From Lentzea flava (lineage in GTDB: Bacteria; Actinomycetota; Actinomycetes; Mycobacteriales; Pseudonocardiaceae), in the NCBI RefSeq assembly GCF_014648475.1, contig NZ_BMRE01000051.1:1-62325 (forward strand): DNA of 62,325 bases, written 5' to 3'. The translations under genes and the position numbers were made by a program. Numbering within the stretch: the first letter of the stretch is position 1; each line of letters begins with the position of its first letter. The notes under the pieces were generated by a model. The model was given only the letters and a program-made list of their open reading frames with translations, had not been told where the DNA came from and made no database searches. This document shows, in pieces, positions 42,450 to 52,575 of the stretch.

Positions 42450-43556
42450 TCAGGCGACAGAGAACTCCTGCCGTTCCGCCAGCCGCCGGCGCGTCTGCAC
42501 GAAGGCCGCCGGCTTGTTCACGCACTCCACCCCGAGCAGGCGGTCGCCCCGGTAGCAGTAGACCGCGAACCGGCCGCTCGACGGGTCGCCGTCGATCTCG
42601 GTGCGGTCGTGCCCGCGGGTGATGCCCGCGATCTGGAGCTTCATGTCGTACTGGTCACTCCAGAACCACGGCACGGCCGTGTAGGGCTCGGCCGATCCCA
42701 TGATCCCCGCCGCCACGCACATCGCCTGGTCCATCGCGTTCTGCACGGACTCCAGGCGGATCCTGGTCCCCGCGAACGCGCTGGAGAAGCTCGCGCAGTC
42801 GCCGATGGCGTAGATGAACGGGTCGTCGGTGCGCAGGTGCGCGTCGACCACGACGCCGTCGTCGACGGTCAGCCCGGCGTCCTCGGCCAGCGCCACGTTC
42901 GGCACGACACCGATGCCGGCGACGACCAGGTCCGCGTTGCCGCGTTCCGGCGCGGAGAGCTGGGCGCCGAGCAGCACCCGCACCCCGCGTTCCTCGTGCC
43001 GCGCCACGACGTGGTCGGCCACGATCGGCGACACGGACCTGGCGAGTGCCCGCGGCAGCGCCTCGACGACGGTCACCTCGTGTCCCTTGGTGCGCGCCAC
43101 GGCGGCGAACTCCAGCCCGACGAACCCGGCCCCGATCACCACGGCGCGGGCCGGGCGGTGCAGGCGTTCCCGCAGCACCTCGGCGTCGGCGACGGTGCGC
43201 AGGGTCAGCGCGCCCGGCAGGGTGCGCGGACGGGCACCTGTGGCGAGCACGAGGTGCGAGTAGCGCAGCACGAGGCCGGACCGCAGATGCACCTCGCGGT
43301 CCTCCCGCACGACGGCCGCGGCCGGGTCGCCGAGCACCAGGTCGATGCCGTGCTCGGCGTAGAACGACTCCGGCCGCACCAGCACCCCGTCGAGGTCGAC
43401 GTCCCCCGCGAGGTACGCCTTGGTCAGGGGTGGCCGCTGGTACGGCGGCACGTTCTCGTCACCCACGATGGTGACCGGGCCGCGGTACCCCTGCTCGCGC
43501 AGGGACACCGCGGCCTGACAGCCCGCCTGTCCGGCGCCGATCACCACGACGGACAT
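42450..43556 (-). CDS. FAD-dependent ferredoxin reductase
   Basis: Passes electrons from NAD(P)H to the ferredoxin at 44334 for the P450. The 368-residue protein has VVVIGAGQAGCQAAVSL for FAD, the second Rossmann motif AVVIGAGFVGLEFAAV, and the FAD-binding YAIGDCASF. It is about 30-40 residues shorter than common relatives. ATG 43556 shares one base with the ketoreductase stop, so the P450-ferredoxin-ketoreductase-reductase genes are one tight operon. Confidence 0.9.
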   Translation of the reverse strand: MSVVVIGAGQAGCQAAVSLREQGYRGPVTIVGDENVPPYQRPPLTKAYLAGDVDLDGVLVRPESFYAEHGIDLVLGDPAAAVVREDREVHLRSGLVLRYSHLVLATGARPRTLPGALTLRTVADAEVLRERLHRPARAVVIGAGFVGLEFAAVARTKGHEVTVVEALPRALARSVSPIVADHVVARHEERGVRVLLGAQLSAPERGNADLVVAGIGVVPNVALAEDAGLTVDDGVVVDAHLRTDDPFIYAIGDCASFSSAFAGTRIRLESVQNAMDQAMCVAAGIMGSAEPYTAVPWFWSDQYDMKLQIAGITRGHDRTEIDGDPSSGRFAVYCYRGDRLLGVECVNKPAAFVQTRRRLAERQEFSVA

Positions 43557-44323
43557 CAGTAGTTGCCCAGTCCGCCGCAGACGTTCAGCGCCTGGGCCGT
43601 GATCGACGCCGCGGTGTCGGTGACCAGGTACGACACCAGCCCCGCCACCTCCTCCGGCGTCGAGTACCTGCCCAGCGGGATCTTCGCGTTGAACTTCTCC
43701 TGGACGTCGTTCTCCGTGACGCCCCAGTAGTTCGCGTACCCGGCGCGCACGCGCACGGCCATCGGCGTCTCGACGTAGCCGGGGCACACGGCGTTGACCG
43801 TGATGCCGGTCTTCGCGAGCTCCAGGCCCACCGCCTTGGTGAAGCCGATGACGCCGTGCTTGGACGCGGAGTACGGCGCGGCCAGCATCACGCCCTGCTT
43901 GCCGCCCGTGGAGGCGATGTTGATGATGCGGCCCCACGAGCCGTCGAGCATCTTGCCGTTGCTCAACACCTCACGGGTCACGCGGAAAACACTGTTGAGG
44001 TTGGTGTTCACGACGTCGAGCCACAGGTCCTCGTCCAGCGTGGCGGTCTCGCCGCCACCACCGCGGCCCGCGTTGTTCACCAGCACGTCGATGCGGCCGA
44101 ACTTCTCCACGGCGAGCGCGACGGCGGCACGCACGTCGGCGGTCGACGTGACGTCGCACGTCGTACCGTCCACTGTGTACCCGTCCTCGCGCAACTGCTT
44201 CACCGTGGACGACACGTTCTCGGCGTTGCGCGCCACGACGAAGACCTCGCGGCCCTGCTCGGCGAGGCTGCGCGCGACGGCGAGACCGATCCCGCTGGTC
44301 GCGCCCGTGACGAAGGCGGTCAT
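43556..44323 (-). CDS. ActIII-type polyketide C-9 ketoreductase
   Basis: NADPH-dependent reductase that reduces one carbonyl of the nascent chain before first-ring closure. The 255 residues closely follow ActIII: AFVTGATSGIGLAVARSL, NNAGRGGGGETATL, the Ser in IASTGGKQGV, the Tyr-Lys pair in APYSASKHGVIGFTKAVGLE, and the same C-terminus ALNVCGGLGNY. ATG 44323 follows GAGGGG. It goes with the didomain aromatase at 32405. It is oddly placed between the ferredoxin and the ferredoxin reductase genes. Confidence 0.94.
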   Translation of the reverse strand: MTAFVTGATSGIGLAVARSLAEQGREVFVVARNAENVSSTVKQLREDGYTVDGTTCDVTSTADVRAAVALAVEKFGRIDVLVNNAGRGGGGETATLDEDLWLDVVNTNLNSVFRVTREVLSNGKMLDGSWGRIINIASTGGKQGVMLAAPYSASKHGVIGFTKAVGLELAKTGITVNAVCPGYVETPMAVRVRAGYANYWGVTENDVQEKFNAKIPLGRYSTPEEVAGLVSYLVTDTAASITAQALNVCGGLGNY

Positions 44324-44333
44324 CTGCTTCCCC

Positions 44334-44657
44334 TCAGATCTGTGTCTCGGGCACGTGCACCACGAGCCCGTCGAGTTCAGCGGACACGGGCAGCTGGCAG
44401 CTGAGCCTGCTGTTGTCCTGCCTGGGGCTGGAGGTGCAGTGGAGGAGCTCGTCCTCCACGGGATGCATCTCGGGCAACGGCTTGGTGTTGTCCTTGTCGA
44501 CGTAGACGTGGCAGGTGCCGCAGGAAGCGCCGCCACCGCACTGCGCGACGATGCCCGGCACGCCGTTCAGCACGGCGCCGCGCATCACCGAGTCGCCCTC
44601 GTTGACGTCCACAACGGACTGAACGCCGTCCGGCTGCGTGTAGGTGATCTTGGGCAT
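44334..44657 (-). CDS. [2Fe-2S] ferredoxin
   Basis: A 107-residue vertebrate/putidaredoxin-type ferredoxin. The cluster ligands are C40, C46 and C49 (CGGGASCGTC) and C87 (SRLSCQLPVS). It begins one base after the P450 stop and surely serves that enzyme. It might also feed the iron-sulfur sugar dehydrase at 58297, though that is speculation. Confidence 0.92.
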   Translation of the reverse strand: MPKITYTQPDGVQSVVDVNEGDSVMRGAVLNGVPGIVAQCGGGASCGTCHVYVDKDNTKPLPEMHPVEDELLHCTSSPRQDNSRLSCQLPVSAELDGLVVHVPETQI

Positions 44658-44658
44658 G

Positions 44659-45885
<1,227 letters not shown>

Positions 45886-45964
45886 CACGAGTCCTCCCAG
45901 TCGGATGGAGCGAGATTTCCACCCGTGCCTGGAGATGAGCCGGAAGCCCGCTCAAGCGGAGGTT

Positions 45965-46693
45965 TCAGGCGACCGCGTGCCGCATCTGCCTGGTACCCAC
46001 CCACAGTCCGAGCGCGGCGACACCGACCGCGGCGAGCAGTCCCAGCCCGACGTTCGCCGTGAAGACCTCACCGTTGAACAGCTCGCGTTCGGCGTTCACG
46101 AGGTAGGACAAGGGGTTCAGCTTCGACAGGAACTGCAGCCACGCGGGACCGCCCTCGATCGGCAGCAGCATCCCGGCGAGCAGCAGCAGGGGGAAGCTGA
46201 TGGTCTGCTGCACGGCCCAGAAGATCCATTCCTTGTTCTTGGACGCGAGCGCGAGCGAGTAGGACAACGCGCCGAGGCCGACGCACATGATCGCGAGCAG
46301 CAGCAGTCCGAACACCGCGCCGGCGTGCGGGCGGAACCCGAACGGGATCGTGATCGCGATGATGAGCACGGAGTGCACCATCGTCGGCACGATCTCCTTG
46401 AGCGCGCGCCCGACGATGAGCGCGGAGCGGCGCAACGGCGAGACGAGCATCCGCTCGTGCGATCCGGTCTGCATCTCGAAGAGCAGGTTGCCGCCGGTCG
46501 AGCCGGCACCGAACAGGCACGACATCACGATCATGCCCGGCACGAACCACTGCAGCCCCGTCTCCTCCGGCAGCAGCGGGGAGAACAGCACGAGGAAGAA
46601 CAGCGGCTGCACCATCGTGAAGATCACCGAGAACGGGTCGCGCAGCACCGGCCTCAGCTCGCGGCTGAAGACGATCGTGGTGTCGTGGATCAT
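45965..46693 (-). CDS. ABC-2 type exporter permease (DrrB-like)
   Basis: Membrane half of an antibiotic efflux pump, 242 residues with six helices and the ABC-2 layout of DrrB. It begins IHDTTIVFSRELRPVLRDPF, which is typical. Its ATG overlaps the ATPase stop by 4 bases. It probably gives self-resistance by exporting the product. Confidence 0.9.
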   Translation of the reverse strand: MIHDTTIVFSRELRPVLRDPFSVIFTMVQPLFFLVLFSPLLPEETGLQWFVPGMIVMSCLFGAGSTGGNLLFEMQTGSHERMLVSPLRRSALIVGRALKEIVPTMVHSVLIIAITIPFGFRPHAGAVFGLLLLAIMCVGLGALSYSLALASKNKEWIFWAVQQTISFPLLLLAGMLLPIEGGPAWLQFLSKLNPLSYLVNAERELFNGEVFTANVGLGLLAAVGVAALGLWVGTRQMRHAVA

Positions 46694-47649
46694 GCCTGGT
46701 TCTCCTCACGCAGCGAACGCCCGGTCAGGGCGAGGAAGACGTCGTCGAGCGTCGGCCGGGCGACCTCGACCGCGGACACGTGCACACCGGCTTCGTCGAA
46801 CCCGCGCATCAGTTTCTGCACCAGGTGGCGGCCACCGTCGGCGCGCAGGGTCAGCGTCAGTCCGGTGCGGGCGGCCGTGATGCCGAGCGTGTGGCCCTCC
46901 GCGCGCCGCAGCTCGTCCTCGCTGTCGAAGGTGAGCGTGATGCGGTCGCCGGCGTGGTCGGCCTTGAGCCGCTCGGGGGTGTCGTCGGCGATGAGCTTGC
47001 CGTGGTCGATGACGATCACCCGGTCCGCGAGCGCGTCGGCCTCGTCGAGGTAGTGCGTGGTGAGGACGATCGTGGTGCCGTGCTCGGCGTGCATCCGCAC
47101 GACGTGCTCCTGCAGGTTCGCCCGGTTCTGCGGGTCGAGGCCGGTCGACGGTTCGTCGAGGAACAGCAGCTCCGGCGCGTGGATGAGGCCCATCGCGATG
47201 TCGAGCCTGCGGCGCTGGCCGCCCGACAGCGACGAGACGACGCGGTCCGCCACGGCACCGAGGTCGAGCGAGTCGATCAGTTCCTGCGCCCGCCGGCGGG
47301 CGTCCGCGACGGACAACCCGTAGGCGCGGCCCTGGCTGATCAGCTCGTCGCGGCCGCGCTGGCTGTGCCCTGCGCCGTTGCCCTGACCGATGTAGCCGAT
47401 CCTGGCCCGGACCTCGCGTTGCCGAGTCACCACGTCGAACCCGGCGACCTCCGCCTCGCCGGAGGTGGGCGGTAGCAGCGTCGTGAGCATCCGCAGCGTG
47501 GTCGACTTGCCCGCGCCGTTCGGTCCGAGCAAAGCCACCATCTCACCGCGCATCACGCGCAGGTCGAGACCGCGTACCGCCTCGACGGTCTCCTTCTTCA
47601 CCGTGAAGCGCTTCGTCAGTGCGCTCGTCCGAATCATCGTGTCGGTCAT
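46690..47649 (-). CDS. ABC transporter ATP-binding protein (DrrA-like)
   Basis: ATPase of the drug exporter, 319 residues. Walker A is GPNGAGKSTTLRML, the signature is VSSLSGGQRRRLDIAMGL, Walker B ELLFLDEPSTGLD, and the C-terminal extension SAVEVARPTLDDVFLALTG is the block shared by DrrA proteins. It is divergent from the WYL regulator, which may control it. Coupled to the permease. Confidence 0.94.
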   Translation of the reverse strand: MTDTMIRTSALTKRFTVKKETVEAVRGLDLRVMRGEMVALLGPNGAGKSTTLRMLTTLLPPTSGEAEVAGFDVVTRQREVRARIGYIGQGNGAGHSQRGRDELISQGRAYGLSVADARRRAQELIDSLDLGAVADRVVSSLSGGQRRRLDIAMGLIHAPELLFLDEPSTGLDPQNRANLQEHVVRMHAEHGTTIVLTTHYLDEADALADRVIVIDHGKLIADDTPERLKADHAGDRITLTFDSEDELRRAEGHTLGITAARTGLTLTLRADGGRHLVQKLMRGFDEAGVHVSAVEVARPTLDDVFLALTGRSLREENQA

Positions 47650-47711
47650 GGCACCACCGTAGAATTAATTCCGGCCACTTCCTGACCTGAATTGCGGTTA
47701 ATCTGGATTTC
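47650..47711. promoter_or_regulatory. Divergent promoter with palindrome GAATTAATTC
   Basis: The 62 bases between the ABC exporter and the WYL regulator contain a perfect 10-base palindrome, GAATTAATTC, at 47662-47671 and a second AT-rich cluster (GAATTGCGGTTAATC) about 30 bases on. A likely regulator-binding site for both genes. Confidence 0.6.
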
Positions 47712-48677
47712 ATGGCGAACACGAGCGCACGAATGCTGCGGCTGCTGTCCCTGCTCCAGACCCACCGGTACTGGCCGGGCACCGAACTGGCGGAACGCCT
47801 CGAGGTGAGTGAGCGCACACTGCGCCGCGACGTCGACCGGTTGCGCGAGCTGGGCTACCAGGTCGACGCGAGCCGTGGCGTCGCCGGTGGCTACCAGCTG
47901 CAGTCCGGAGCGACGATGCCGCCGCTGCTGCTGGACGACGAGGAGGCCGTCGCGATCGCGGTCGGCCTGCGGGCGGCGGCGAGCGGCAGCGTGCAGGGCA
48001 TCGAGGACACGTCGTTGCGCGCGTTGACGAAGGTGATCCAGGTGATGCCGCCCCGGCTGCGCGGGCGGGTGGGCGCGCTGCGGGAGTTCACCGTGCCCGC
48101 GCCACCCGGCAAGGGCCCGAAGGTGGACGCGGTGGTGCTCACCGTGCTGGCGCAGGCGTGCCGCGACGAGGAGCGCCTGCGGTTCTCCTACACGGCGAGA
48201 GGGGGTGAGCGGACGACCAGGCTGGTCGAGCCGTACCGGCTCGTTCCCCTGGGCCGCAAGTGGTATCTCGTCGCCTACGACGTCGAGCGCGGCGACTGGC
48301 GGACGTTCCGGGTCGACCGGCTGACCGAGCCGCAGGCGACGGGTGCGCGGTTCCGGCAACGCGAGCTGCCCGCCGCCGACGCGGCGGAGTTCGTGCAGCA
48401 GCAGCTGCAGTCGATTCCGTTGCGCCACCACGTGAAGGTCACCATCCAGCTGCCCGCCGCCGAGGTGGAGAAGGCGACGGCCTACGCGGGCGGTTCGGTC
48501 GAGCCGATCGACGAGACGTCCTGCGTGCTGATCATGCAGGTCGACGAGTTCGACTGGCTGGTGCTGGTGCTGGCCGCGCTCGGCGGCGAGTTCCGCGTGG
48601 ACCAGCCGGCCGAGTTCCGCGACTACCTGCGCGACACCGCGGAGCTCCTGCTGCGCGGCGCTACCGCAACGAGTTGA
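47712..48677 (+). CDS. WYL-domain HTH transcriptional regulator
   Basis: A 321-residue regulator of the DeoR/YafY type: helix-turn-helix at about 1-60 (TELAERLEVSERTLRRDVDR), WYL domain around 140-215 (EPYRLVPLGRKWYLVAYDVE) and the WCX end. WYL domains sense small molecules or nucleic acids. Divergent from drrAB-like genes, so probably an exporter regulator. Its end overlaps the convergent dehydratase gene by 17 bases. Confidence 0.9.
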   Translation: MANTSARMLRLLSLLQTHRYWPGTELAERLEVSERTLRRDVDRLRELGYQVDASRGVAGGYQLQSGATMPPLLLDDEEAVAIAVGLRAAASGSVQGIEDTSLRALTKVIQVMPPRLRGRVGALREFTVPAPPGKGPKVDAVVLTVLAQACRDEERLRFSYTARGGERTTRLVEPYRLVPLGRKWYLVAYDVERGDWRTFRVDRLTEPQATGARFRQRELPAADAAEFVQQQLQSIPLRHHVKVTIQLPAAEVEKATAYAGGSVEPIDETSCVLIMQVDEFDWLVLVLAALGGEFRVDQPAEFRDYLRDTAELLLRGATATS

Positions 48678-50076
48678 GGCACGCGATCAGCGTGCGCGCC
48701 TGCACGTTGACGTACTGCCCGTGCCGCAACAGATCCGCGAGCTGCCCGACCGTCACCCAGGCGTAGCCGTCCGGCGGGTCGTCCGGCACCGTGTGGTCGG
48801 CCTCGACGATCAGGTAGCGGCTCTCCGCTTCGAGGAACCGGCCGCCCTCCTCGGAGTGGATCGCCTCGTACCTGATCCGCGACGAGCCGGCCGCGAGCAC
48901 CTGGTCGAGGAACGGCGGCGAGTCGGAGCTGCGGTAGTTCCACGGCACGCACTGCACCGTCGGACCCAGCTCGACGGCGTCCGCGAAACCACCCTCGACC
49001 CGCGCGTGCACCAGCAGGTGCAGCACCCCGCAGTACTCCCGGGCCACGAACGCGGCGATGCCCAGCCCGTGCGGCTGGAACAACGGCTGCGACCAGCCCT
49101 TCACCTCGCGGCTGTCGGCCCGCACGTCCGCGGCGACCACCTTGAAGAACCGCCCGTCCTCGCGCGCGATCTCGGTGTCCGTGCGGTACCAGCCCGGCAG
49201 GTCGTACAGCGCGATGCGCTGGATGTCGAGCTCGGTCTCCGAACGCTGCCAGCTGAACCAGCTCAGCACCTCGGCCGTCGTGTGCAACGCGCCCGCGTCC
49301 TGGTCGCGCGACAACGCGAGCGCCGACCGGAAACCGTCCTTTGAGGACGATGACGGCACCTGCGGCAGGCAGGCGAGGACCGTGCGCGCGTCCATGTTCA
49401 CCACGTTGTCGCGCGCCATGAGCTCGTTGATCTGGCCGAGGGTCAGCCAGCAGAAGTCGTCGTGCAGCGGCACGTCGCCGGTCACCTCGACGACCATGTT
49501 CCTGTTGCGCTTGCGGTAGAACCACGCCCCGTGCTCGGACTGCAGCACGTCCGCGACGACCCGGCCGCGCTCGGCGCCCGCGAAGTACTCCAGGTAACGC
49601 ACCGAGCTGCCCTGGTGCACCCGCATGTAGTTGCTGCGGGTCGCCTGCACCGTCGGCGAGAGCTGGAGCAGGTTCGGGTTGCCCGGCTCCATCTTGGCCT
49701 GCATCAGGAAGTGCAGGACGCCGTCGAACTCCTTGACCAGGATGCCGAGGATGCCGACCTCGGCCTGGTTGATGATCGGCTGGTGCCACACCTGCTTCGG
49801 CTGGCGCACCCGCAGTCCCTCGACGGTGAAGAACTTCCCGCTGACGTGGCCGAGGTTGCCGGTCTGCGGGTGGAACGACCACCCGTTCAGCTGGTCGAAC
49901 GGAATGGGCACGACCTCGAAGGCGTGCGCCGCCTCGCGTTCCTTCATCCACACGCTGAACTGCTCTGTCGGCAGGTGGGTGCCGTGCAGCGTGTCGGCGG
50001 ACACCGCGAGCCTCGCCGGAATGTCGGGATCTTCTCGCGGCCGCAGCGAAGCGGTCCGCGCCTGGGTCGACGTCAC
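48661..50076 (-). CDS. NDP-hexose 2,3-dehydratase
   Basis: Removes the 2-hydroxyl of NDP-4-keto-6-deoxyglucose, the committing step to 2-deoxysugars (EvaA/TylX3/UrdS family). The 471 residues form two repeats: QPKQVWHQPIINQAEVGILG with GNLLQLSPTVQATRSNYMRV in the first and GWSQPLFQPHGLGIAAFVAR with DAVELGPTVQCVPWNYR in the second. GTG 50076 follows AGGAGG by 8 bases; the upstream ATG does not. The gene faces away from the sugar and P450 genes at 50221. Confidence 0.93.
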   Translation of the reverse strand: MTSTQARTASLRPREDPDIPARLAVSADTLHGTHLPTEQFSVWMKEREAAHAFEVVPIPFDQLNGWSFHPQTGNLGHVSGKFFTVEGLRVRQPKQVWHQPIINQAEVGILGILVKEFDGVLHFLMQAKMEPGNPNLLQLSPTVQATRSNYMRVHQGSSVRYLEYFAGAERGRVVADVLQSEHGAWFYRKRNRNMVVEVTGDVPLHDDFCWLTLGQINELMARDNVVNMDARTVLACLPQVPSSSSKDGFRSALALSRDQDAGALHTTAEVLSWFSWQRSETELDIQRIALYDLPGWYRTDTEIAREDGRFFKVVAADVRADSREVKGWSQPLFQPHGLGIAAFVAREYCGVLHLLVHARVEGGFADAVELGPTVQCVPWNYRSSDSPPFLDQVLAAGSSRIRYEAIHSEEGGRFLEAESRYLIVEADHTVPDDPPDGYAWVTVGQLADLLRHGQYVNVQARTLIACLNSLR

Positions 50077-50220
50077 TGGAAACACCTCCTGTGTTCGCGC
50101 CTCAGGGTCGTCACGGGCGCTCGAACGGCGGGACAGCCGAGCTAGAACACGCACGACCGGCGCTCAAGACCGCGTCCACCGGCGGGCAGCACCCTCGCAG
50201 AACAGTCGAAAGGAGCCGAT
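50077..50220. promoter_or_regulatory. Divergent promoter region of sugar/tailoring operons
   Basis: 144 bases between the 2,3-dehydratase and the NTF2-like gene must hold both promoters. It ends in GAAAGGAG before GTG 50221. No clear operator is visible. Confidence 0.45.
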
Positions 50221-50727
50221 GTGTCCCACATCAGCGCGGACACCTACGTCGAGGTGCAGCAGTTCTACGCGCGGCAGATGCCGCTGCTCGAGGCGCGGGA
50301 GCTCAAGACGTTCCTGGAGACCTTCACCGAGGACTGCACGCTCGAGCACGTGCCGTTCGGGTGGCGGTTCGAGGGACGCGAGCAGCTGTTCAAGGAGATG
50401 TCGGCGCGGCGCGGCGACCCCTCCAAGCCCAAGACGGAGGAGACGTCCGCACGGCGGGCGCGCGAGGAGAACATCTCCTACTACGACGGTCTCGTCTACC
50501 GCTACTGGTTCGACCGCATGCTCATCGAGGAGACCGGCCCGGACCAGCTGCGGGTGCGTTACCAGGCGATCGTCAGCCTCACCGACGCCGACGGCAAGGT
50601 CAGCTTCGAGCCGACCACCACCGTCGAGGACCAGCTGGTGCGCCGCAACGGCGAGCTGTTCACGAAGGCGCGCGTCGTCACCCACGACTCGGCCAACTGG
50701 GCCGACAAGATCCACAACCCGTCCTGA
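50221..50727 (+). CDS. NTF2/SnoaL-like tailoring protein (ActVI-ORFA-like)
   Basis: A 168-residue alpha+beta barrel protein. The N-terminus TYVEVQQFYARQMPLLEARE and the TEDCTLEHVPFG strand resemble ActVI-ORFA-type proteins of aromatic polyketide clusters; SnoaL-like ring cyclases have the same fold. It may close a ring, dehydrate, or assist the P450 encoded 13 bases downstream. Two inserts make it longer than SnoaL (about 144). Start GTG 50221 behind AAGGAG. Confidence 0.7.
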   Translation: MSHISADTYVEVQQFYARQMPLLEARELKTFLETFTEDCTLEHVPFGWRFEGREQLFKEMSARRGDPSKPKTEETSARRAREENISYYDGLVYRYWFDRMLIEETGPDQLRVRYQAIVSLTDADGKVSFEPTTTVEDQLVRRNGELFTKARVVTHDSANWADKIHNPS

Positions 50728-50740
50728 GAGGTAGCTGACC

Positions 50741-51958
50741 GTGTCCGACACTTTCCCCGGTACGTTCCCGTTCGCCGGCTCCAGCTACCGAGGTCCCGCG
50801 CCGCAGTACGCGCAGCTGCGCGAGGACGAGCCCGTGGTGCGGGTGCCCACCGCGGGCGGTGTGGACGCCTGGCTGGTGACGCGGTACGAGGACGTCCGCT
50901 CGCTGTCCGCCGACCCGCGGCTCAGCCGGGCCCGCGCGTGCGGTGAGGGCGCCCCGCGCGTCGGCGGCACCATGCACACCACCCCGGAGATGATCATTTC
51001 GCTGGACGCCGGTGAGCACTCGCGGCTGCGCAAGCTGGTCGCGGGCGCGTTCACCCTGCGCAAGGTCGAGCTGATGCGCGACCGCGTGCAGCAGGTGTGC
51101 GACGAGCTGCTGGACGAGATGGCCGCCAAGGGCGGGCCGATCGACCTCGTCGAGCAGCTCGCAGTTCCGTTGCCGCTCACCGTGATCGGCGAGCTGCTCG
51201 GCGTGCCCTCGCAGGACCTGCGCACGTTCGAGAAGTGGGCGCGGGCGTTCGCCACGGTCGACGACAGGGCCGGCGGCGAGGCGTCGCTGGAAGGACTGGC
51301 GAAGCTCAACGAGTACATCGTCGGCCTGGTGGCGGACAAGCGCGCCAACCCGACCGACGACATGCTGTCCGAACTGGTCGCCGCGCGCGACGAGGGCGAC
51401 CGGCTGAGCGAGCAGGAGCTGGTGACGTTCGGCTTCACGCTGATCGGCGCCGGCTTCGACACGACGGCGAACCAGCTGGCGAACTCGGTCCTCGCGCTCG
51501 TCACCGGCGGCGGGGCCGAGTGGAAGCGGCTCGCGGAGGACCCGTCGCGCATCCCCGCCGCCGTCGAGGAGCTGCTGCGGCACGTGAACCTGTTCGCCAC
51601 GGACACGTCCGGCTTCCCGCGCATCGCCACCGAGGACATCGAGGTCGGCGGCACGACGATCCCCGCGGGTGCGCCGGTGCTGCTGTCGCTCGCGTCGGCC
51701 AACCGCGACGCCGCGGTGTTCCCCGACCCCGACCGGATGGACCTGGAACGCTCGCCGAACCCGCACATCTCGTTCGGGCACGGGCTGCACCACTGCCTCG
51801 GCAAGCACCTCGGCCGGATGGAGCTGGTGGTCGCGATCGAGGGCCTGGTGCGCCGCTTCCCCGACCTGCGCCTGGCCATCGACGAGAGCGAACTCCCCTG
51901 GCACACCGGGGAGATCAACCACACCCTGACCTCGCTGCCGGTCACCTGGGGAGACTGA
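50741..51958 (+). CDS. Cytochrome P450, second
   Basis: A 405-residue P450 with GFTLIGAGFDTTANQLAN, PAAVEELLRHVNLF and heme ligand Cys in FGHGLHHCLGKHLGRMELV. It starts GTG 50741. The stop overlaps the 3,5-epimerase start by one base (TGATG), so expression is coupled to sugar genes. The substrate is unknown. Confidence 0.92.
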   Translation: MSDTFPGTFPFAGSSYRGPAPQYAQLREDEPVVRVPTAGGVDAWLVTRYEDVRSLSADPRLSRARACGEGAPRVGGTMHTTPEMIISLDAGEHSRLRKLVAGAFTLRKVELMRDRVQQVCDELLDEMAAKGGPIDLVEQLAVPLPLTVIGELLGVPSQDLRTFEKWARAFATVDDRAGGEASLEGLAKLNEYIVGLVADKRANPTDDMLSELVAARDEGDRLSEQELVTFGFTLIGAGFDTTANQLANSVLALVTGGGAEWKRLAEDPSRIPAAVEELLRHVNLFATDTSGFPRIATEDIEVGGTTIPAGAPVLLSLASANRDAAVFPDPDRMDLERSPNPHISFGHGLHHCLGKHLGRMELVVAIEGLVRRFPDLRLAIDESELPWHTGEINHTLTSLPVTWGD

Positions 51959-52521
51959 TGCTGGTCAGGGAAACCGCGGTGCCGGGGGCGTACGTCCTGT
52001 CCCCCAGGCATCTGCACGACGAACGCGGCGACTTCTACGAGTCGATGCGGGCGAGCCAGCTCGAAGATCTGCTCGGGCACCCCTTCGTGCCCAAGCAGAT
52101 CAACTACTCGGTGTCGAAGCGGAACACGTTGCGGGGCATCCACTCCGTGACGGTTCCGCCGGGACAGGCGAAGTACGTGTCGTGCGTTCGCGGTGTGCTT
52201 CGCGACATCGTTGTCGACCTGCGCATCGGATCCCCCACCTACGGCAAGTACGAGACCAACGTCCTCGACGCCGAGTCGGGGACGCAGGTCTACGTGCCGG
52301 AGGGCGTCGGCCACGGGTTCCTCACGCTGACCGACGACGCGACCATCTGCTACGTGTTGTCCTCGGAGCACGTGCCGGGAACACAGGTGGACATCAACCC
52401 GCTCGACCCGGATCTGGCTCTGCCGTGGGGTTTCACCGAGCCGCCGTTGATGTCTCCCAAGGACGCCAACGCTCCGACGGCCGCCCAGGCCGCCGAGCTG
52501 GGCCTGCTCACCCGCTGGTGA
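51958..52521 (+). CDS. dTDP-4-keto-deoxyhexose 3,5-epimerase
   Basis: RmlC-type cupin of 188 residues that epimerises C-5 (and C-3) and so converts the D- to the L-series. Catalytic His lies in RNTLRGIHSVTVPP, Asp in GVLRDIVVDLRIGSPTYGK, and the substrate loop is PEGVGHGFLTL. In a 2,3-dideoxy pathway only C-5 matters, giving L-rhodinose. It is followed by a 20-bp hairpin. Confidence 0.92.
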   Translation: MLVRETAVPGAYVLSPRHLHDERGDFYESMRASQLEDLLGHPFVPKQINYSVSKRNTLRGIHSVTVPPGQAKYVSCVRGVLRDIVVDLRIGSPTYGKYETNVLDAESGTQVYVPEGVGHGFLTLTDDATICYVLSSEHVPGTQVDINPLDPDLALPWGFTEPPLMSPKDANAPTAAQAAELGLLTRW

Positions 52522-52523
52522 AC

Positions 52524-52572
52524 GATGAACGGCGCTTTTGTCCACCTGGGGCGGACAAAAGCGCCGTTCATC
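52524..52572. terminator. Long bidirectional hairpin terminator
   Basis: A perfect 20-bp stem (GATGAACGGCGCTTTTGTCC and complement) with a 9-base loop, three bases after the epimerase stop and four before the end of the convergent gene at 52576. Confidence 0.9.
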
Positions 52573-52575
52573 GAG

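Noticed and set aside
46690..46693. Frameshift between exporter ATPase and permease
   Set aside because: The ATGA overlap is normal translational coupling; both products are full length.
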